Origin: CAKZKT01 sp034434235
GTDB taxonomy: Bacteria; Chloroflexota; Anaerolineae; CG2-30-64-16
NCBI GenBank assembly: GCA_034434235.1
Contig: DAOTZV010000035.1
Coordinates: 1 to 19,779 of the forward strand
Length of the DNA: 19,779 nt
Reading direction: 5' to 3'
Shown one piece after another: positions 1 to 7,647 of this stretch; the first letter of the stretch is position 1; each line of letters starts with the position of its first letter. The position numbers and the translations under genes are program-made. The notes beneath the pieces were generated by a model. It saw nothing but the letters and a program-made list of their open reading frames with translations. It was not told the origin of the DNA and searched no databases.

Positions 1-79
1 CGCGCTCGCGCTCCAGCAGCTCGGCCAGCACGGCCGGCTGTTCGTGGATCTCCCGATAAAGATAAGTGTCCTCCAGCAT
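1..79 (-). CDS. SIS-domain sugar isomerase/aminotransferase-like protein, 5' end only
   Basis: The reverse strand starts with ATG at 79 and reads MLEDTYLYREIHEQPAVLAE, continuing to LLERER at the window edge. An opening of the type YREIHEQPAVLARLL is characteristic of AgaS/GlmS-like SIS-domain proteins, which isomerise or deaminate amino-sugar phosphates or other phosphosugars. An AGGAG Shine-Dalgarno lies a few bases upstream (about 82-87). Only 26 residues are visible, so no catalytic residue can be checked and the exact substrate is unknown. Its likely promoter is on the far side of the repeats at 91-250. Confidence 0.6.
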   Translation of the reverse strand, partial: MLEDTYLYREIHEQPAVLAELLERER

Positions 80-90
80 AGCTCCTCGCA

Positions 91-171
91 GTTGCCACGT
101 AAGGCGAAATTCATTTCGCCTTCCTCTTTAAGTTGCCACGTAAGGCGAAATTCATTTCGCCTTCCTCTTTA
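91..171. repeat. Two tandem 41-bp palindromic repeat units
   Basis: Two consecutive units (91-131 and 132-171) are identical over 40 bases. Each contains a perfect 10-bp hairpin with a 2-nt loop (AAGGCGAAAT-TC-ATTTCGCCTT), preceded by GTTGCCACGT and followed by a pyrimidine-rich CCTCTTTA. They lie in the probable 5' leader of the leftward SIS gene. The scaffold GCCACGT-NN-GGC-stem-TC-stem-GCC is shared with the repeats at 18689-18808, although the stem sequence differs. Confidence 0.9.
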
Positions 172-181
172 TGTTGTAAGA

Positions 182-250
182 TGAAAATGATGACGCCTCA
201 CGTGCCAGGCACCTTTCCAGGTGCCTGGCACGTGAGGCAAGCCATTTTCA
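182..250. repeat. Long, near-perfect inverted repeat (20-bp + 8-bp stems)
   Basis: Bases 195-214 and 219-238 are perfect reverse complements (20 bp) around a 4-nt loop (TTCC). After a short asymmetric internal loop, TGAAAATG (182-189) pairs with CATTTTCA (243-250), giving a second 8-bp stem. Either RNA strand would fold very stably. No T-run follows the stem, so it does not look like a canonical terminator. It is the main content of the 338-nt gene-free stretch 80-417, together with the 41-bp repeats and the two candidate promoters. Confidence 0.9.
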
Positions 251-254
251 GGTT

Positions 255-263
255 AGTATACCA
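255..263 (-). promoter_or_regulatory. Candidate extended -10 promoter for the SIS gene
   Basis: On the reverse strand TATACT (260-255) is preceded by TGG, giving an extended -10 (TGnTATAcT). No good -35 is seen 16-18 bp further up. Transcription would start near 248, at the edge of the 182-250 hairpin, giving a highly structured leader of about 170 nt. Confidence 0.35.
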
Positions 264-312
264 CGATTGCCGCTGGAACCACGTAATGCACCCTGTTCAG
301 TAGGTCTACGGA

Positions 313-341
313 TTGTTTCCCGGCCTCTATTCCACTAGACT
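313..341 (+). promoter_or_regulatory. Weak candidate sigma-70 promoter for the S8 protease gene
   Basis: TTGTTT (313-318) and TAGACT (336-341) are 17 bp apart, matching the consensus at about 3/6 and 4/6 positions. They lie about 80 bp upstream of the protease start. This is only the best visible candidate. Confidence 0.25.
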
Positions 342-417
342 ATGTTGTGCAAGTTACAGAAAGGTAGACCACGATCGTGTCCGGTGAATCGAGAACGGTG
401 TGGTGGAGGTGGGGAAA

Positions 418-3400
418 ATGGTATCGCAAGCGCAGTCTCTGGTGAACCGTATCCTGGTTGGCATCTTGATCCTGATGCTGGTGTTGGCCGGCACCGCGGC
501 AGCCGTGACGGCCGCCCCCCAGTCTGGCGCGGGCGAGATCTCGGGCGTGGTCTTCTTCGATCGCAACGGCAACGGTATGCGCGACGCCGGCGAGAACGGC
601 ATTGCGGGGGTGGTCGTCGAGCTGCGGGATGCCGCGACCAACGGACAGGCGCTCCGCCGTCAAGCCACCACCGACGCCGGCGGCGTTTATCGCTTCACGA
701 ACGTGCCGGCCGGCACCTACATGGTCGTCCGGCCCGAAGATGCCCTTTACGTCAACACGACGGCCGGCCAGCAGCTCATCACGTTGGACGCGGGGAAAGG
801 CAAGTCGTCCGACATGCGGGCGCCGGCCGATGGCGATGTCCGCCGGCCGGTGGACGCGCAGCCGCGCGCCGCTGCAGATTTCGGCGCCAGCCCGGCGCTC
901 ACGCTGGTGGGCACCTACTTCGATGACCGCAACGGGGACGGCGTGCAGGGCCTGGGCGAACGCGGCATCCCGGGCGTTCAGGTACGCCTCTACGATGATC
1001 CGAAGGGCCTGCGCCGCGTGGACGCGGCCGCGACCGAGCTGGGCTCGGCCGTGACCGACGCGCAGGGCCACTGGATCATCCGCAACGTGAAGCCCGGCAA
1101 GCGCGTGGTTCTCCTGCGCACGCCCGACGGCGCGCACGAGCGCCAGATGCCGGTGACCCTCGAAGCCAGCGAGGTGAGCGCGACGGTGGCGCTCGATGAG
1201 GCGGCCAATGCGTCGGCGTCCCCCTGCGACGATCCGAACCGGCCGGCCTACCAGGCGGGCGAGGCGATCGTCGGCTTCCGCGCCGGAATCGCCTTCGAGC
1301 GGGCGGCCGCGCTGTTGAGCGAGCACGGCGCCTCGATCAAGCAGGCCATCGCCGATGACACGTACCTGGTCACGGCGGCCGAAGAAAAGATGGCAACGCT
1401 CCTGAGCGCGCTGGCGAGCCGGCCCGAGGTGCGCTACGCCGAGCGCAACGGCATCGCCTGCGCCGGCCTGACGCCGACCGATCCCGATTACAGCAATCCG
1501 TATCTGGTCTACGCGCCGCAACTGCTCAACGCGCCGGCGGCCTGGGACGTCACCACGGGGACCGTGACGGTGACCGTGGCCGTGGTGGACTCGGGCGTCT
1601 CGCTGAGCCATCCCGAGTTCGCCGGCCGCATCTTGCCCGGCTACGACTTCGTCAACGGCGACAGCGATCCGAGCGACGACAACGGTCACGGCACGCACGT
1701 AGCCGGCATCATCGCGGCGGCCATGAACAACGGCCTGGGCACCACCGGCCTGGCGCCCAACGTCGCGATCCTGCCGGTGAAGGTGCTGAGCGCGGCGAAG
1801 AGCGGCACCTGGGCCAACGTCGCCCAGGGCATCCGCTACGCGGCCGACAACGGCGCCAGGGTCATCAACCTGAGCCTGGGCGGCACGACCCCTTCTACGG
1901 CGGTCCTGGACGCGATCCGCTACGCCCAGAGCAAGGGCGCGTTGGTGGTGGCGGCCGCCGGCAACAACGGCAGCAGCGCGCCGTTCTACCCGGCCTACTA
2001 CGAAGAGGTCGTGGCGGTGAGCGCCACCGACGAGCACGACGAATATTGGAGCATTTCCAACTACGGCAGTTGGGTAGATGTCGCGGCGCCCGGCTCGAGC
2101 ATCTGGAGCACGTACTGGACGGCGACCAACCCGAACGGGTTCGGCTTCATGAGCGGCACTTCGATGGCCGCGCCGCACGTCTCGGCCCTGGCCGCGCTGA
2201 TCTGGTCGGTCAACGGGAGCCTGAGCCCGGCCCAGGTGCGCGACATCATCCAGAGCACCGCGGTGGACAAAGGCGCGGCGGGATTCGATCCGTACTACGG
2301 CTGGGGCCGCATTGACGTGGGCGCTGCCGTCCGACGGGCCGCCGCCGGCGGCACCGGCAGCTCGCCGACGGCCACGCCGACGACCGCACCGACCGCGACG
2401 CCGACGACTGCGCCGACGGCCACGCCGCAGCCGACCGCGACGCCGACGACCGCGCCGACGGCCACGCCGCAGCCGACCGCGACGCCGACGACCGCACCGA
2501 CCGCGACGCCGACGACCGCACCGACCGCGACGCCGACGACCGCGCCGACGGCCACGCCGGCGAGCTATGTGCAGCGGGTCAACAGCGGCGGCCCGACCTA
2601 TACCGACGGCCAGGGGTGGAGCTGGGCCGCGGACAAGGCCTTCGCGACCGGCTCGTGGGGCTATGTGGGCGGCAGCGCCAAATCCTCGACGATGGCCGTG
2701 GCCGGCACCACCGACGACTTCCTCTTCCAGAAGTATCGGGAGGGGATGAGCGAATATCGCTTCACCGTGCCGAACGGCACTTACCAGGTGGAGCTGAGCT
2801 TCGTGGAGTTCGCGGCCAATAAGGCCGGCGAGCGGGTGATGCGGATCACGCTCGAAGGCGCGACGGTCGAGAATGCCCTGGACGTGTATGCCACGGTCGG
2901 CAAGGGCACGCTGCTTCAGCGCAGCTACACGGTGACCGTGAGCGATGGCGTACTGAACATCGGCTTCGCCAAAAACGGCGGCAGCAAGGCGCCGATGGTC
3001 TCGGCCATCACGGTGAAGACCAACGGCGCTACGCCAGCGCCCGGCGCGCCGACCCCCACGCCCACCCCCGTGCGCGGCACCTACACGCAGCGGGTAGATG
3101 CCGGCGGGCCGACCTACACCGACAGCGCGGGCGTGACCTGGCAGTCGGATCAGGCCTATGTCGCGGGCGGCTGGGGCTATGTGGGCGGCACGACGCAGGT
3201 GAGCAGCAGCCCGGTGGCCGGCGCGAACGATCCGTTCGTGTTCCAGCGCTATCGGGAGGGCATGAGCGAATATCGCTTCACCGTGCCGAACGGCACCTAT
3301 ACGGTGCGTCTGCGCTTCGCCGAGTTCGTGGCCGACAGGGCGGGCCAGCGCGTCATGCGGATCAGCCTGGAAGGCGCGGAGGTCGAGAGCGCCCTGGATG

Positions 3401-3537
3401 TATATGCCGTGGCCGGCAGGGCCACCGCAGTGGAGCGCACCTACACGGTGACGGTGAACGACGGGCTGTTGAACATCGGCTTCGCGCAGGTTGGCGGGAT
3501 CTATGCGCCGATGATCGCGGCCATCGCCATCGAATAA
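418..3537 (+). CDS. Secreted subtilisin-family (S8) serine protease with SdrD_B-like and tandem malectin-like domains
   Basis: A 1039-residue exported protease. The ATG at 418 is preferred over an in-frame GTG at 400 because GGAGG (405-409) sits 8 nt before it. The order is: signal peptide (residues 1 to ~33, hydrophobic ILVGILILMLVLAG); SdrD_B/Cna-B-like domain with a Ca-binding-type DRNGNG loop (~41-112); a second such domain with DRNGDG (~161-262); an I9/fervidolysin-like propeptide (~278-350); and the S8 catalytic domain (~360-635). The catalytic triad is D391 (VVDSG), H424 (NGHGTHVAG) and S582 (GTSMAAPH), with oxyanion N516. A Thr/Ala/Pro linker (~650-714) then leads to two malectin-like carbohydrate-binding domains (~717-869 and ~888-1039). 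All key residues are present, so it should be active. It probably degrades extracellular protein while bound to glycans; no LPXTG or other anchor is seen. A terminator follows at 3570. Confidence 0.93.
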   Translation: MVSQAQSLVNRILVGILILMLVLAGTAAAVTAAPQSGAGEISGVVFFDRNGNGMRDAGENGIAGVVVELRDAATNGQALRRQATTDAGGVYRFTNVPAGTYMVVRPEDALYVNTTAGQQLITLDAGKGKSSDMRAPADGDVRRPVDAQPRAAADFGASPALTLVGTYFDDRNGDGVQGLGERGIPGVQVRLYDDPKGLRRVDAAATELGSAVTDAQGHWIIRNVKPGKRVVLLRTPDGAHERQMPVTLEASEVSATVALDEAANASASPCDDPNRPAYQAGEAIVGFRAGIAFERAAALLSEHGASIKQAIADDTYLVTAAEEKMATLLSALASRPEVRYAERNGIACAGLTPTDPDYSNPYLVYAPQLLNAPAAWDVTTGTVTVTVAVVDSGVSLSHPEFAGRILPGYDFVNGDSDPSDDNGHGTHVAGIIAAAMNNGLGTTGLAPNVAILPVKVLSAAKSGTWANVAQGIRYAADNGARVINLSLGGTTPSTAVLDAIRYAQSKGALVVAAAGNNGSSAPFYPAYYEEVVAVSATDEHDEYWSISNYGSWVDVAAPGSSIWSTYWTATNPNGFGFMSGTSMAAPHVSALAALIWSVNGSLSPAQVRDIIQSTAVDKGAAGFDPYYGWGRIDVGAAVRRAAAGGTGSSPTATPTTAPTATPTTAPTATPQPTATPTTAPTATPQPTATPTTAPTATPTTAPTATPTTAPTATPASYVQRVNSGGPTYTDGQGWSWAADKAFATGSWGYVGGSAKSSTMAVAGTTDDFLFQKYREGMSEYRFTVPNGTYQVELSFVEFAANKAGERVMRITLEGATVENALDVYATVGKGTLLQRSYTVTVSDGVLNIGFAKNGGSKAPMVSAITVKTNGATPAPGAPTPTPTPVRGTYTQRVDAGGPTYTDSAGVTWQSDQAYVAGGWGYVGGTTQVSSSPVAGANDPFVFQRYREGMSEYRFTVPNGTYTVRLRFAEFVADRAGQRVMRISLEGAEVESALDVYAVAGRATAVERTYTVTVNDGLLNIGFAQVGGIYAPMIAAIAIE
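2365..2559 (+). repeat. Coding microsatellite: Pro-Thr-Ala linker repeats in the protease
   Basis: This stretch is built from 12- to 18-nt units encoding PTATPTTA and PTATPQ. The DNA repeats are nearly identical (cgacgaccgc, cgacggccac), so copy number is likely to vary by slippage without frameshifts. The encoded linker joins the protease domain to the binding domains. Confidence 0.9.
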
Positions 3538-3569
3538 GACGACTCTGCTTCCCCCACCTCCCTTCTTCC

Positions 3570-3618
3570 GACCGGGCCTGTGCCGTGCAGAAAGGTTTCA
3601 GGCCCGGTCTTATTTTCT
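3570..3618 (+). terminator. Rho-independent terminator after the S8 protease gene
   Basis: GACCGGGCCTG (3570-3580) and CAGGCCCGGTC (3599-3609) form an 11-bp GC-rich stem with an 18-nt loop, followed by the T-rich TTATTTTCT. It lies 33 nt after the protease stop. On the opposite strand no T-run follows the stem, so it should not stop the convergent aldo/keto reductase transcript. Confidence 0.7.
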
Positions 3619-3721
3619 CCGCTTCAGATCACTCGCGATCTCTTCCTCCCACGTCCGCCCCGCGTCGAGGCCGGCCAACAGGAAGCGGATACCCTGGTTG
3701 TCGTCGGGGTTCAGGCAAAGA

Positions 3722-4699
3722 TCAGGAGATGCCGGACTCCAGAAAGCCGATCTCCTCCGGCGTCAGGCGCAGGTCGGCCGCGGCGCAGCTCGCTTGCACC
3801 TGTTCCACCGTCTGACACCCGACGAGCGCGTAGACCGGAAACGGCTGGCTGAGCAGGTAGGCCAGCGCGATGTCGTTGGTCGGCCGGCCGCGGCGTTCGG
3901 CGAGCATCCTGGCGCGCGCCAGCCGGGCCAGGTTTTCGGCCGTCATGTACTTGCGGCTGAAGCCATCCCGCGGGGCATCCGGCGCCAGGTAACGGTCGGC
4001 CTTGCCCGCAAAAAAGCCTGCGGCCTGAGAGGAGTACGCGACCACGGGGAAGCCCGTGCGGCGGTGATAGGCCAGCGTGGCGGCGTCCATCGCCAGTTCG
4101 CCGCCGAAGCCCCTGGCGGCCGGGTCGGGTTGCGCCAGGCTCCAGCCGATCTGCGATGCGCAGAAGCCGACCTGGCCATGCGCGGCGGCCCAGGCGTTCG
4201 CCGCTTCGATGCGCTCGGTCGTCCAGTTCGACGCGGCGATGGCGCGCAGCCGGCCGGCCCGCACATGTTCGTTCAACGCGTCCACGATCTCGCCGGCCGG
4301 AATGGCCGGATCGTCGCGGTGGAGCCAGTAGAGATCCACGGCCGCCAGCCCCAGCGCATCGAGGCTCGCCGTCAGGTCGGCCGCGATCTCGGCCGGCGAG
4401 AGGCGCGAGATGTGCATGGTTGCCAGGTCGGGATGGCCGCCCTTGGTCGCTACGATCATCTGTTCGGCCATGCCGCGGCTCTTCAGCCACGCGCCGATCG
4501 TGCGCTCACTGGCGCCGGCGCCGCCGGGAAGCCATGCCGCGTAGACGCGCGCCGTGTCCAGGAAGTTGCCGCCCAGTTCGGCGAACCGATCGAGCAGCGC
4601 GAACGCCCGTTCCTGAGGGATGGCCGAGCCGAATCCGGCCGTCCCCAGGCCGATAACCGAGGGAACAAGATGGGTGGTGGGTAGTGCGGTATAACGCAT
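3722..4699 (-). CDS. Aldo/keto reductase
   Basis: A 325-residue cytoplasmic NAD(P)H-dependent oxidoreductase of the TIM-barrel aldo/keto reductase superfamily; the family acts on aldehydes, ketones or sugars. The catalytic tetrad is visible: D48 and Y53 (FLDTARVY), K86 (VATKGG) and H127 (LYWLHRDD). ASNW in the middle and a C-terminal LTPEEIGFLESG are typical. Length is normal. An in-frame start 28 codons further up is possible, but the ATG at 4699 has AGGAG nine bases before it and begins directly with the conserved N-terminal strand (VIGLGTAGFG). It diverges from the UroD-family gene, with which it shares an overlapping promoter region. The substrate cannot be told from sequence; a sugar or sugar-derived carbonyl is plausible given the neighbours. 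Confidence 0.92.
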   Translation of the reverse strand: MRYTALPTTHLVPSVIGLGTAGFGSAIPQERAFALLDRFAELGGNFLDTARVYAAWLPGGAGASERTIGAWLKSRGMAEQMIVATKGGHPDLATMHISRLSPAEIAADLTASLDALGLAAVDLYWLHRDDPAIPAGEIVDALNEHVRAGRLRAIAASNWTTERIEAANAWAAAHGQVGFCASQIGWSLAQPDPAARGFGGELAMDAATLAYHRRTGFPVVAYSSQAAGFFAGKADRYLAPDAPRDGFSRKYMTAENLARLARARMLAERRGRPTNDIALAYLLSQPFPVYALVGCQTVEQVQASCAAADLRLTPEEIGFLESGIS

Positions 4700-4734
4700 G
4701 GGCCGATGCTCCTGTGATCGCGAAAATCGAGGAC

Positions 4735-4762
4735 ACGATATTGCCCGTCCCCATGGACACAA
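4735..4762 (-). promoter_or_regulatory. Candidate promoter for the aldo/keto reductase gene
   Basis: On the reverse strand TTGTGT (4762-4757) and TATCGT (4740-4735) are 16 bp apart. The elements are moderate matches to consensus and interleave with the strong rightward promoter at 4741-4769. Confidence 0.4.
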
Positions 4763-4769
4763 GTATAAT
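4741..4769 (+). promoter_or_regulatory. Sigma-70-type promoter for the UroD-family gene
   Basis: TTGCCC (4741-4746), 17-bp spacer, and a perfect TATAAT (4764-4769). Transcription from about 4776 would give a leader of roughly 40 nt containing the AGGAGG ribosome-binding site at 4804-4809. Confidence 0.75.
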
Positions 4770-4814
4770 GCTCCATGAGACATCGGCCTAATCTCGCCAT
4801 CTCAGGAGGCTCTC

Positions 4815-6032
4815 TTGCTTACCTCTCGCGAACGCGTCATGAAATCGCTCAACTTCGAGATGCCCGATCGGCCGCCGAAGGACCTCGGCGGGATGCTGTC
4901 GTCGGGCATCAGCGGCTTCGCCTATCCCCGGCTGGTGGCCGCGCTCGGCCTGCCGCCCCGGCCGCCGAAGATGTACGACACCGTCCAGATGCTCGCCATG
5001 CCCGACCTCGATGTGCTGGATGCGCTGGGCGTGGACATCGTGACCATCTGCGGCCGGGCCACCAACGCCTTCGACGAGCCCGAGAAGTGGTCGCCCTACG
5101 ACTTCAACGGCCGCCTGCCGGCCCTGGTGCGCCATCCGGCCGCCTTCGTCACCGAGCCGGACGGCACGATCGTGCAGGGCAGCAGGCGTATGCCGCCCAC
5201 CTCCTATGTCTTCGACGAGCTGCACGGCGGCCAGCCGCTCGACCTGAGCGACGATCTGCCGAAGGTGGATCTGAAGGCGCTGAAGCAGGCGCTGGCGGCG
5301 CACGAGCTGCGCGACGAGGAGATCGTCGAGATCCGGGAACTCTGTCGCCGCGTGCGGGACGCCACCGACCGGGCGGTCTTCTTCAACGAGGGCGCGATCG
5401 TGTCGCCGATCGGCATCGGCAGTTGGAGCGGCCTGGCGATCTTCCCCATCTTGTGCCTCACCGAGCCCGATTACGTGGCCGAGCTGCACGAGATCGTCAC
5501 CGAGTTCACCCTCAAGAACATCCGCGCGCTTCTGCCGGAAGTGCGGGACTACATAGATGTCGTCTGGCTGGCCAGCGACGATTGGGGCACGCAGAAGACG
5601 CTCATCGCCTCGCCCAAGATCTTTCGCACGCTCTTCCTGCCCTATCGCAAGCGGATCAACGACGAGTGCCATCGCCTGGCACCGCAGGTAAAGACCTTCC
5701 TCCATTCCTGCGGCGCGATCTACGACCTGCTCGACATGATCGTCGAGGCCGGCTTCGACGCGCTCAATCCGGTGCAATGGACGGCCGGCGGCCATACGTA
5801 TCGGGAGTGGAAGGACAAGGCGCGCGGTCGGCTCACCTTGTGGGGCGGCGGGGTCAACGCACAGGGCACGTTGCTGTTGGGAAGCGTCGAGGATGTCTAT
5901 CGCGAGGCGCGCGAGGTGACCAGCTATCTGTGGCAAGACGGCGGCTTCGTCTTCTGCAACATCCACAACATCCTGGCCGAAGTGCCGCCGGAGAAGATCA
6001 TCGCCATGTACCGGGCGGCCGAGCTATCGTAA
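4815..6032 (+). CDS. Uroporphyrinogen decarboxylase-family protein (methyltransferase-like, not HemE)
   Basis: 405 codons including the stop. The start is TTG at 4815: AGGAGG (4804-4809) is 5 nt upstream and the first residues (LTSRERVMKSLNFEMPDRPP) match the usual opening of this family. An ATG at 4839 would remove that conserved part and has no ribosome-binding site. It is not the haem enzyme HemE, because the N-terminal substrate-binding motif (RQAGRY type) is missing. It does carry H297-S-C299 (LHSCG) and a late C381 (FVFCNIHN). This is the HxC...C arrangement that binds zinc in corrinoid/thiol methyltransferases of the MtaA/CmuA branch, so a methyl-transfer role is the better guess. No corrinoid protein is encoded nearby. 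It ends convergent with gltD. Confidence 0.85.
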   Translation: MLTSRERVMKSLNFEMPDRPPKDLGGMLSSGISGFAYPRLVAALGLPPRPPKMYDTVQMLAMPDLDVLDALGVDIVTICGRATNAFDEPEKWSPYDFNGRLPALVRHPAAFVTEPDGTIVQGSRRMPPTSYVFDELHGGQPLDLSDDLPKVDLKALKQALAAHELRDEEIVEIRELCRRVRDATDRAVFFNEGAIVSPIGIGSWSGLAIFPILCLTEPDYVAELHEIVTEFTLKNIRALLPEVRDYIDVVWLASDDWGTQKTLIASPKIFRTLFLPYRKRINDECHRLAPQVKTFLHSCGAIYDLLDMIVEAGFDALNPVQWTAGGHTYREWKDKARGRLTLWGGGVNAQGTLLLGSVEDVYREAREVTSYLWQDGGFVFCNIHNILAEVPPEKIIAMYRAAELS

Positions 6033-6047
6033 GCCGCGAGGGATCGT

Positions 6048-6155
6048 CCACGAATCGGGCACGAATACACGAATTGCGATCGCCGCATTCGTGCCTTCGT
6101 GCCCCATCCGTGGCCGGCCGGCCCCCCACATTCGTGCATTCGTGTTCTATTCGTG
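6048..6155. repeat. Cluster of CACGAAT / ATTCGTG heptamer repeats between convergent genes
   Basis: CACGAAT occurs at 6049-6055, 6060-6066 and 6068-6074. Its reverse complement ATTCGTG occurs at 6087-6093, 6130-6136, 6138-6144 and 6149-6155, with a degenerate copy at 6095-6101. The opposed blocks can form large hairpins on either strand between the stops of the UroD-family gene and gltD. The last copy overlaps the 3' end of gltD and supplies its final His-Glu-stop. No T-run is attached, so bidirectional termination is possible but not shown. Confidence 0.85.
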
Positions 6156-7634
6156 GCCGGCCCCCCCGCCCATCAGATAGCGGTCCACCGCCGCGGCCGC
6201 ATCGCGGCCCTCGCGGATGGCCCACACGACCAGGCTCTGTCCGCGGCGCATGTCGCCCGCGGCAAAGACGCCCGGCACATTCGTGGCGAACCTGCCGTAT
6301 TCCGCCTTGGCGTTGGACCGCGGGTCGCGCTCCACGCCCAGCTTCTCCACGATCGAATCGTCGGGGCCCAGGAAGCCCATCGCCAGGAGCACGAGCTGCG
6401 CCGGCCAGCGTTGCTCGCTGCCGGGGATCTCCGTGAACTTCAGGCCGCCCCGCTCATCGCGCGTCACCTCGACCCGCACCGTGTGCACCTCTTGCACCCG
6501 GCCCTGATCGTCGCCCACGAAGCGCTTCGTCTGCACGCAATACTGCCGCGGATCCTGGCCGAAGGCGATGCGCGCCTCCTCCTGGCCGTAGTCGGTGCGC
6601 TGGACGCGCGGCCATTCGGGCCAGGGGTTATTGGGCAACCGCCGCGGCGGCAGCGCCGGCAGGATCTCGAACTGCACCACGCTGTTGCAACCGTGGCGCA
6701 GGGCCGTGGCCACGCAATCGGTGCCCGTGTCGCCGCCGCCGATCACGATCACATCCTTGTGGCGGGCCGAGATCCAGCCGCTCGACCGGATGTCGTCGTC
6801 CAGCAGGCTGCGCGTGTCCGCGGCCAGAAACTCCACCGCGAAATGGATGCCCTTCAGCTCGCGGCCCGGCACCGCGATATCGCGCGGCCGGGTGGCCCCA
6901 CCGCACAGCACGATCGCATCGAACTCGGCCCGCAACTGCTCGGCGGTGACATCCTTCCCCACTTCGGTCCGGGTGACGAAGGTGACCCCTTCGGCCGCCA
7001 TCAGCTCGACCCGGCGTTCGACGATCCGCTTGTCGAGCTTCATGTTGGGGATGCCGTAGATCAGCAGGCCGCCGATGCGATCGGCCCGCTCGAAGACCGT
7101 CACCCAGTGGCCGGCCCGGTTCAGCCGATCGGCGCAGGCCAATCCCGCCGGCCCGGAGCCGACGACCGCCACCCGCTTGCCCGTGCGCACCGCGGGCGGA
7201 TCGGGTTGGATCCAACCCTCCTCGAAGCCGCGCTCGATGATGGCGTACTCGATCTGCTTGATCGTCACCGGCTCCTCGCGCATGGCCAGCGTGCACGATC
7301 CCTCGCACGGCGCCGGACAGACGCGCGCCGTGAACTCGGGAAACGGATTGGTCTTGAGCAGCCGATAGAGCGCCTCTTCCCACAGCCCGTTGTAAACCAG
7401 ATGGTTCCATTCCGGGATCAGGTTGTTCAGCGGACAGCCAGAGGCCATCCCGCTGAGGAGCGTGCCGGTGTGACAGAACGGCAGGCCGCAGCTCATGCAC
7501 CGGGCGGCCTGCTTCGTCAGCCGCTCTTCGGGCATGGTCAGATGGAACTCCAGATAGTCGAGAGTCCGCTCGTCGGCAAAGCGATCGCCTGGGAGCTCTC
7601 GCGAGTATTCGATGAAGCCAGTTGGTTTGCCCAT
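6147..7634 (-). CDS. gltD: Glutamate synthase (NADPH) small subunit
   Basis: A 495-residue cytoplasmic subunit that passes electrons from NAD(P)H through FAD and Fe-S clusters to the large subunit, where 2-oxoglutarate and ammonia (from glutamine) become glutamate. N-terminal cysteine groups for the 4Fe-4S clusters are present: C46, C49, C54, C67, then C106, C110, C114 (CPAPCEGSC). The FAD dinucleotide fold is VAVVGSGPAGLA (~155-166), and the second, NAD(P)-binding fold is VIVIGGGDTGTD near residue 300. Length is normal for GltD. The AAGGAGG ribosome-binding site (7648-7642) overlaps the gltB stop codon, and the two genes are 13 nt apart, so translation is probably coupled. The last residues, GHE, derive from an intergenic CACGAAT repeat rather than conserved sequence. 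Confidence 0.97.
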   Translation of the reverse strand: MGKPTGFIEYSRELPGDRFADERTLDYLEFHLTMPEERLTKQAARCMSCGLPFCHTGTLLSGMASGCPLNNLIPEWNHLVYNGLWEEALYRLLKTNPFPEFTARVCPAPCEGSCTLAMREEPVTIKQIEYAIIERGFEEGWIQPDPPAVRTGKRVAVVGSGPAGLACADRLNRAGHWVTVFERADRIGGLLIYGIPNMKLDKRIVERRVELMAAEGVTFVTRTEVGKDVTAEQLRAEFDAIVLCGGATRPRDIAVPGRELKGIHFAVEFLAADTRSLLDDDIRSSGWISARHKDVIVIGGGDTGTDCVATALRHGCNSVVQFEILPALPPRRLPNNPWPEWPRVQRTDYGQEEARIAFGQDPRQYCVQTKRFVGDDQGRVQEVHTVRVEVTRDERGGLKFTEIPGSEQRWPAQLVLLAMGFLGPDDSIVEKLGVERDPRSNAKAEYGRFATNVPGVFAAGDMRRGQSLVVWAIREGRDAAAAVDRYLMGGGAGHE

Positions 7635-7647
7635 GCGAACCCCTCCT

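Noticed and set aside
182..250. The long hairpin as a rho-independent terminator
   Set aside because: No T-run on either strand, and both neighbouring genes are transcribed away from it.
340..2178. Long reverse-strand open frame opposite the S8 protease
   Set aside because: Arg/Val/His-rich shadow of the protease gene, with no ribosome-binding site or family resemblance.
3610..3720. Short reverse-strand frame (CLNPDDNQGIRFLLAGLDAG..., ending RRK and stop) beyond the aldo/keto reductase
   Set aside because: It has no start codon or ribosome-binding site. It could be a gene remnant, but 37 codons with only faint resemblance to known proteins is not enough.
4815..6032. Annotation as uroporphyrinogen decarboxylase HemE
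   Set aside because: The N-terminal RQAGRY-type substrate motif is missing and the sequence carries an HxC...C motif instead.
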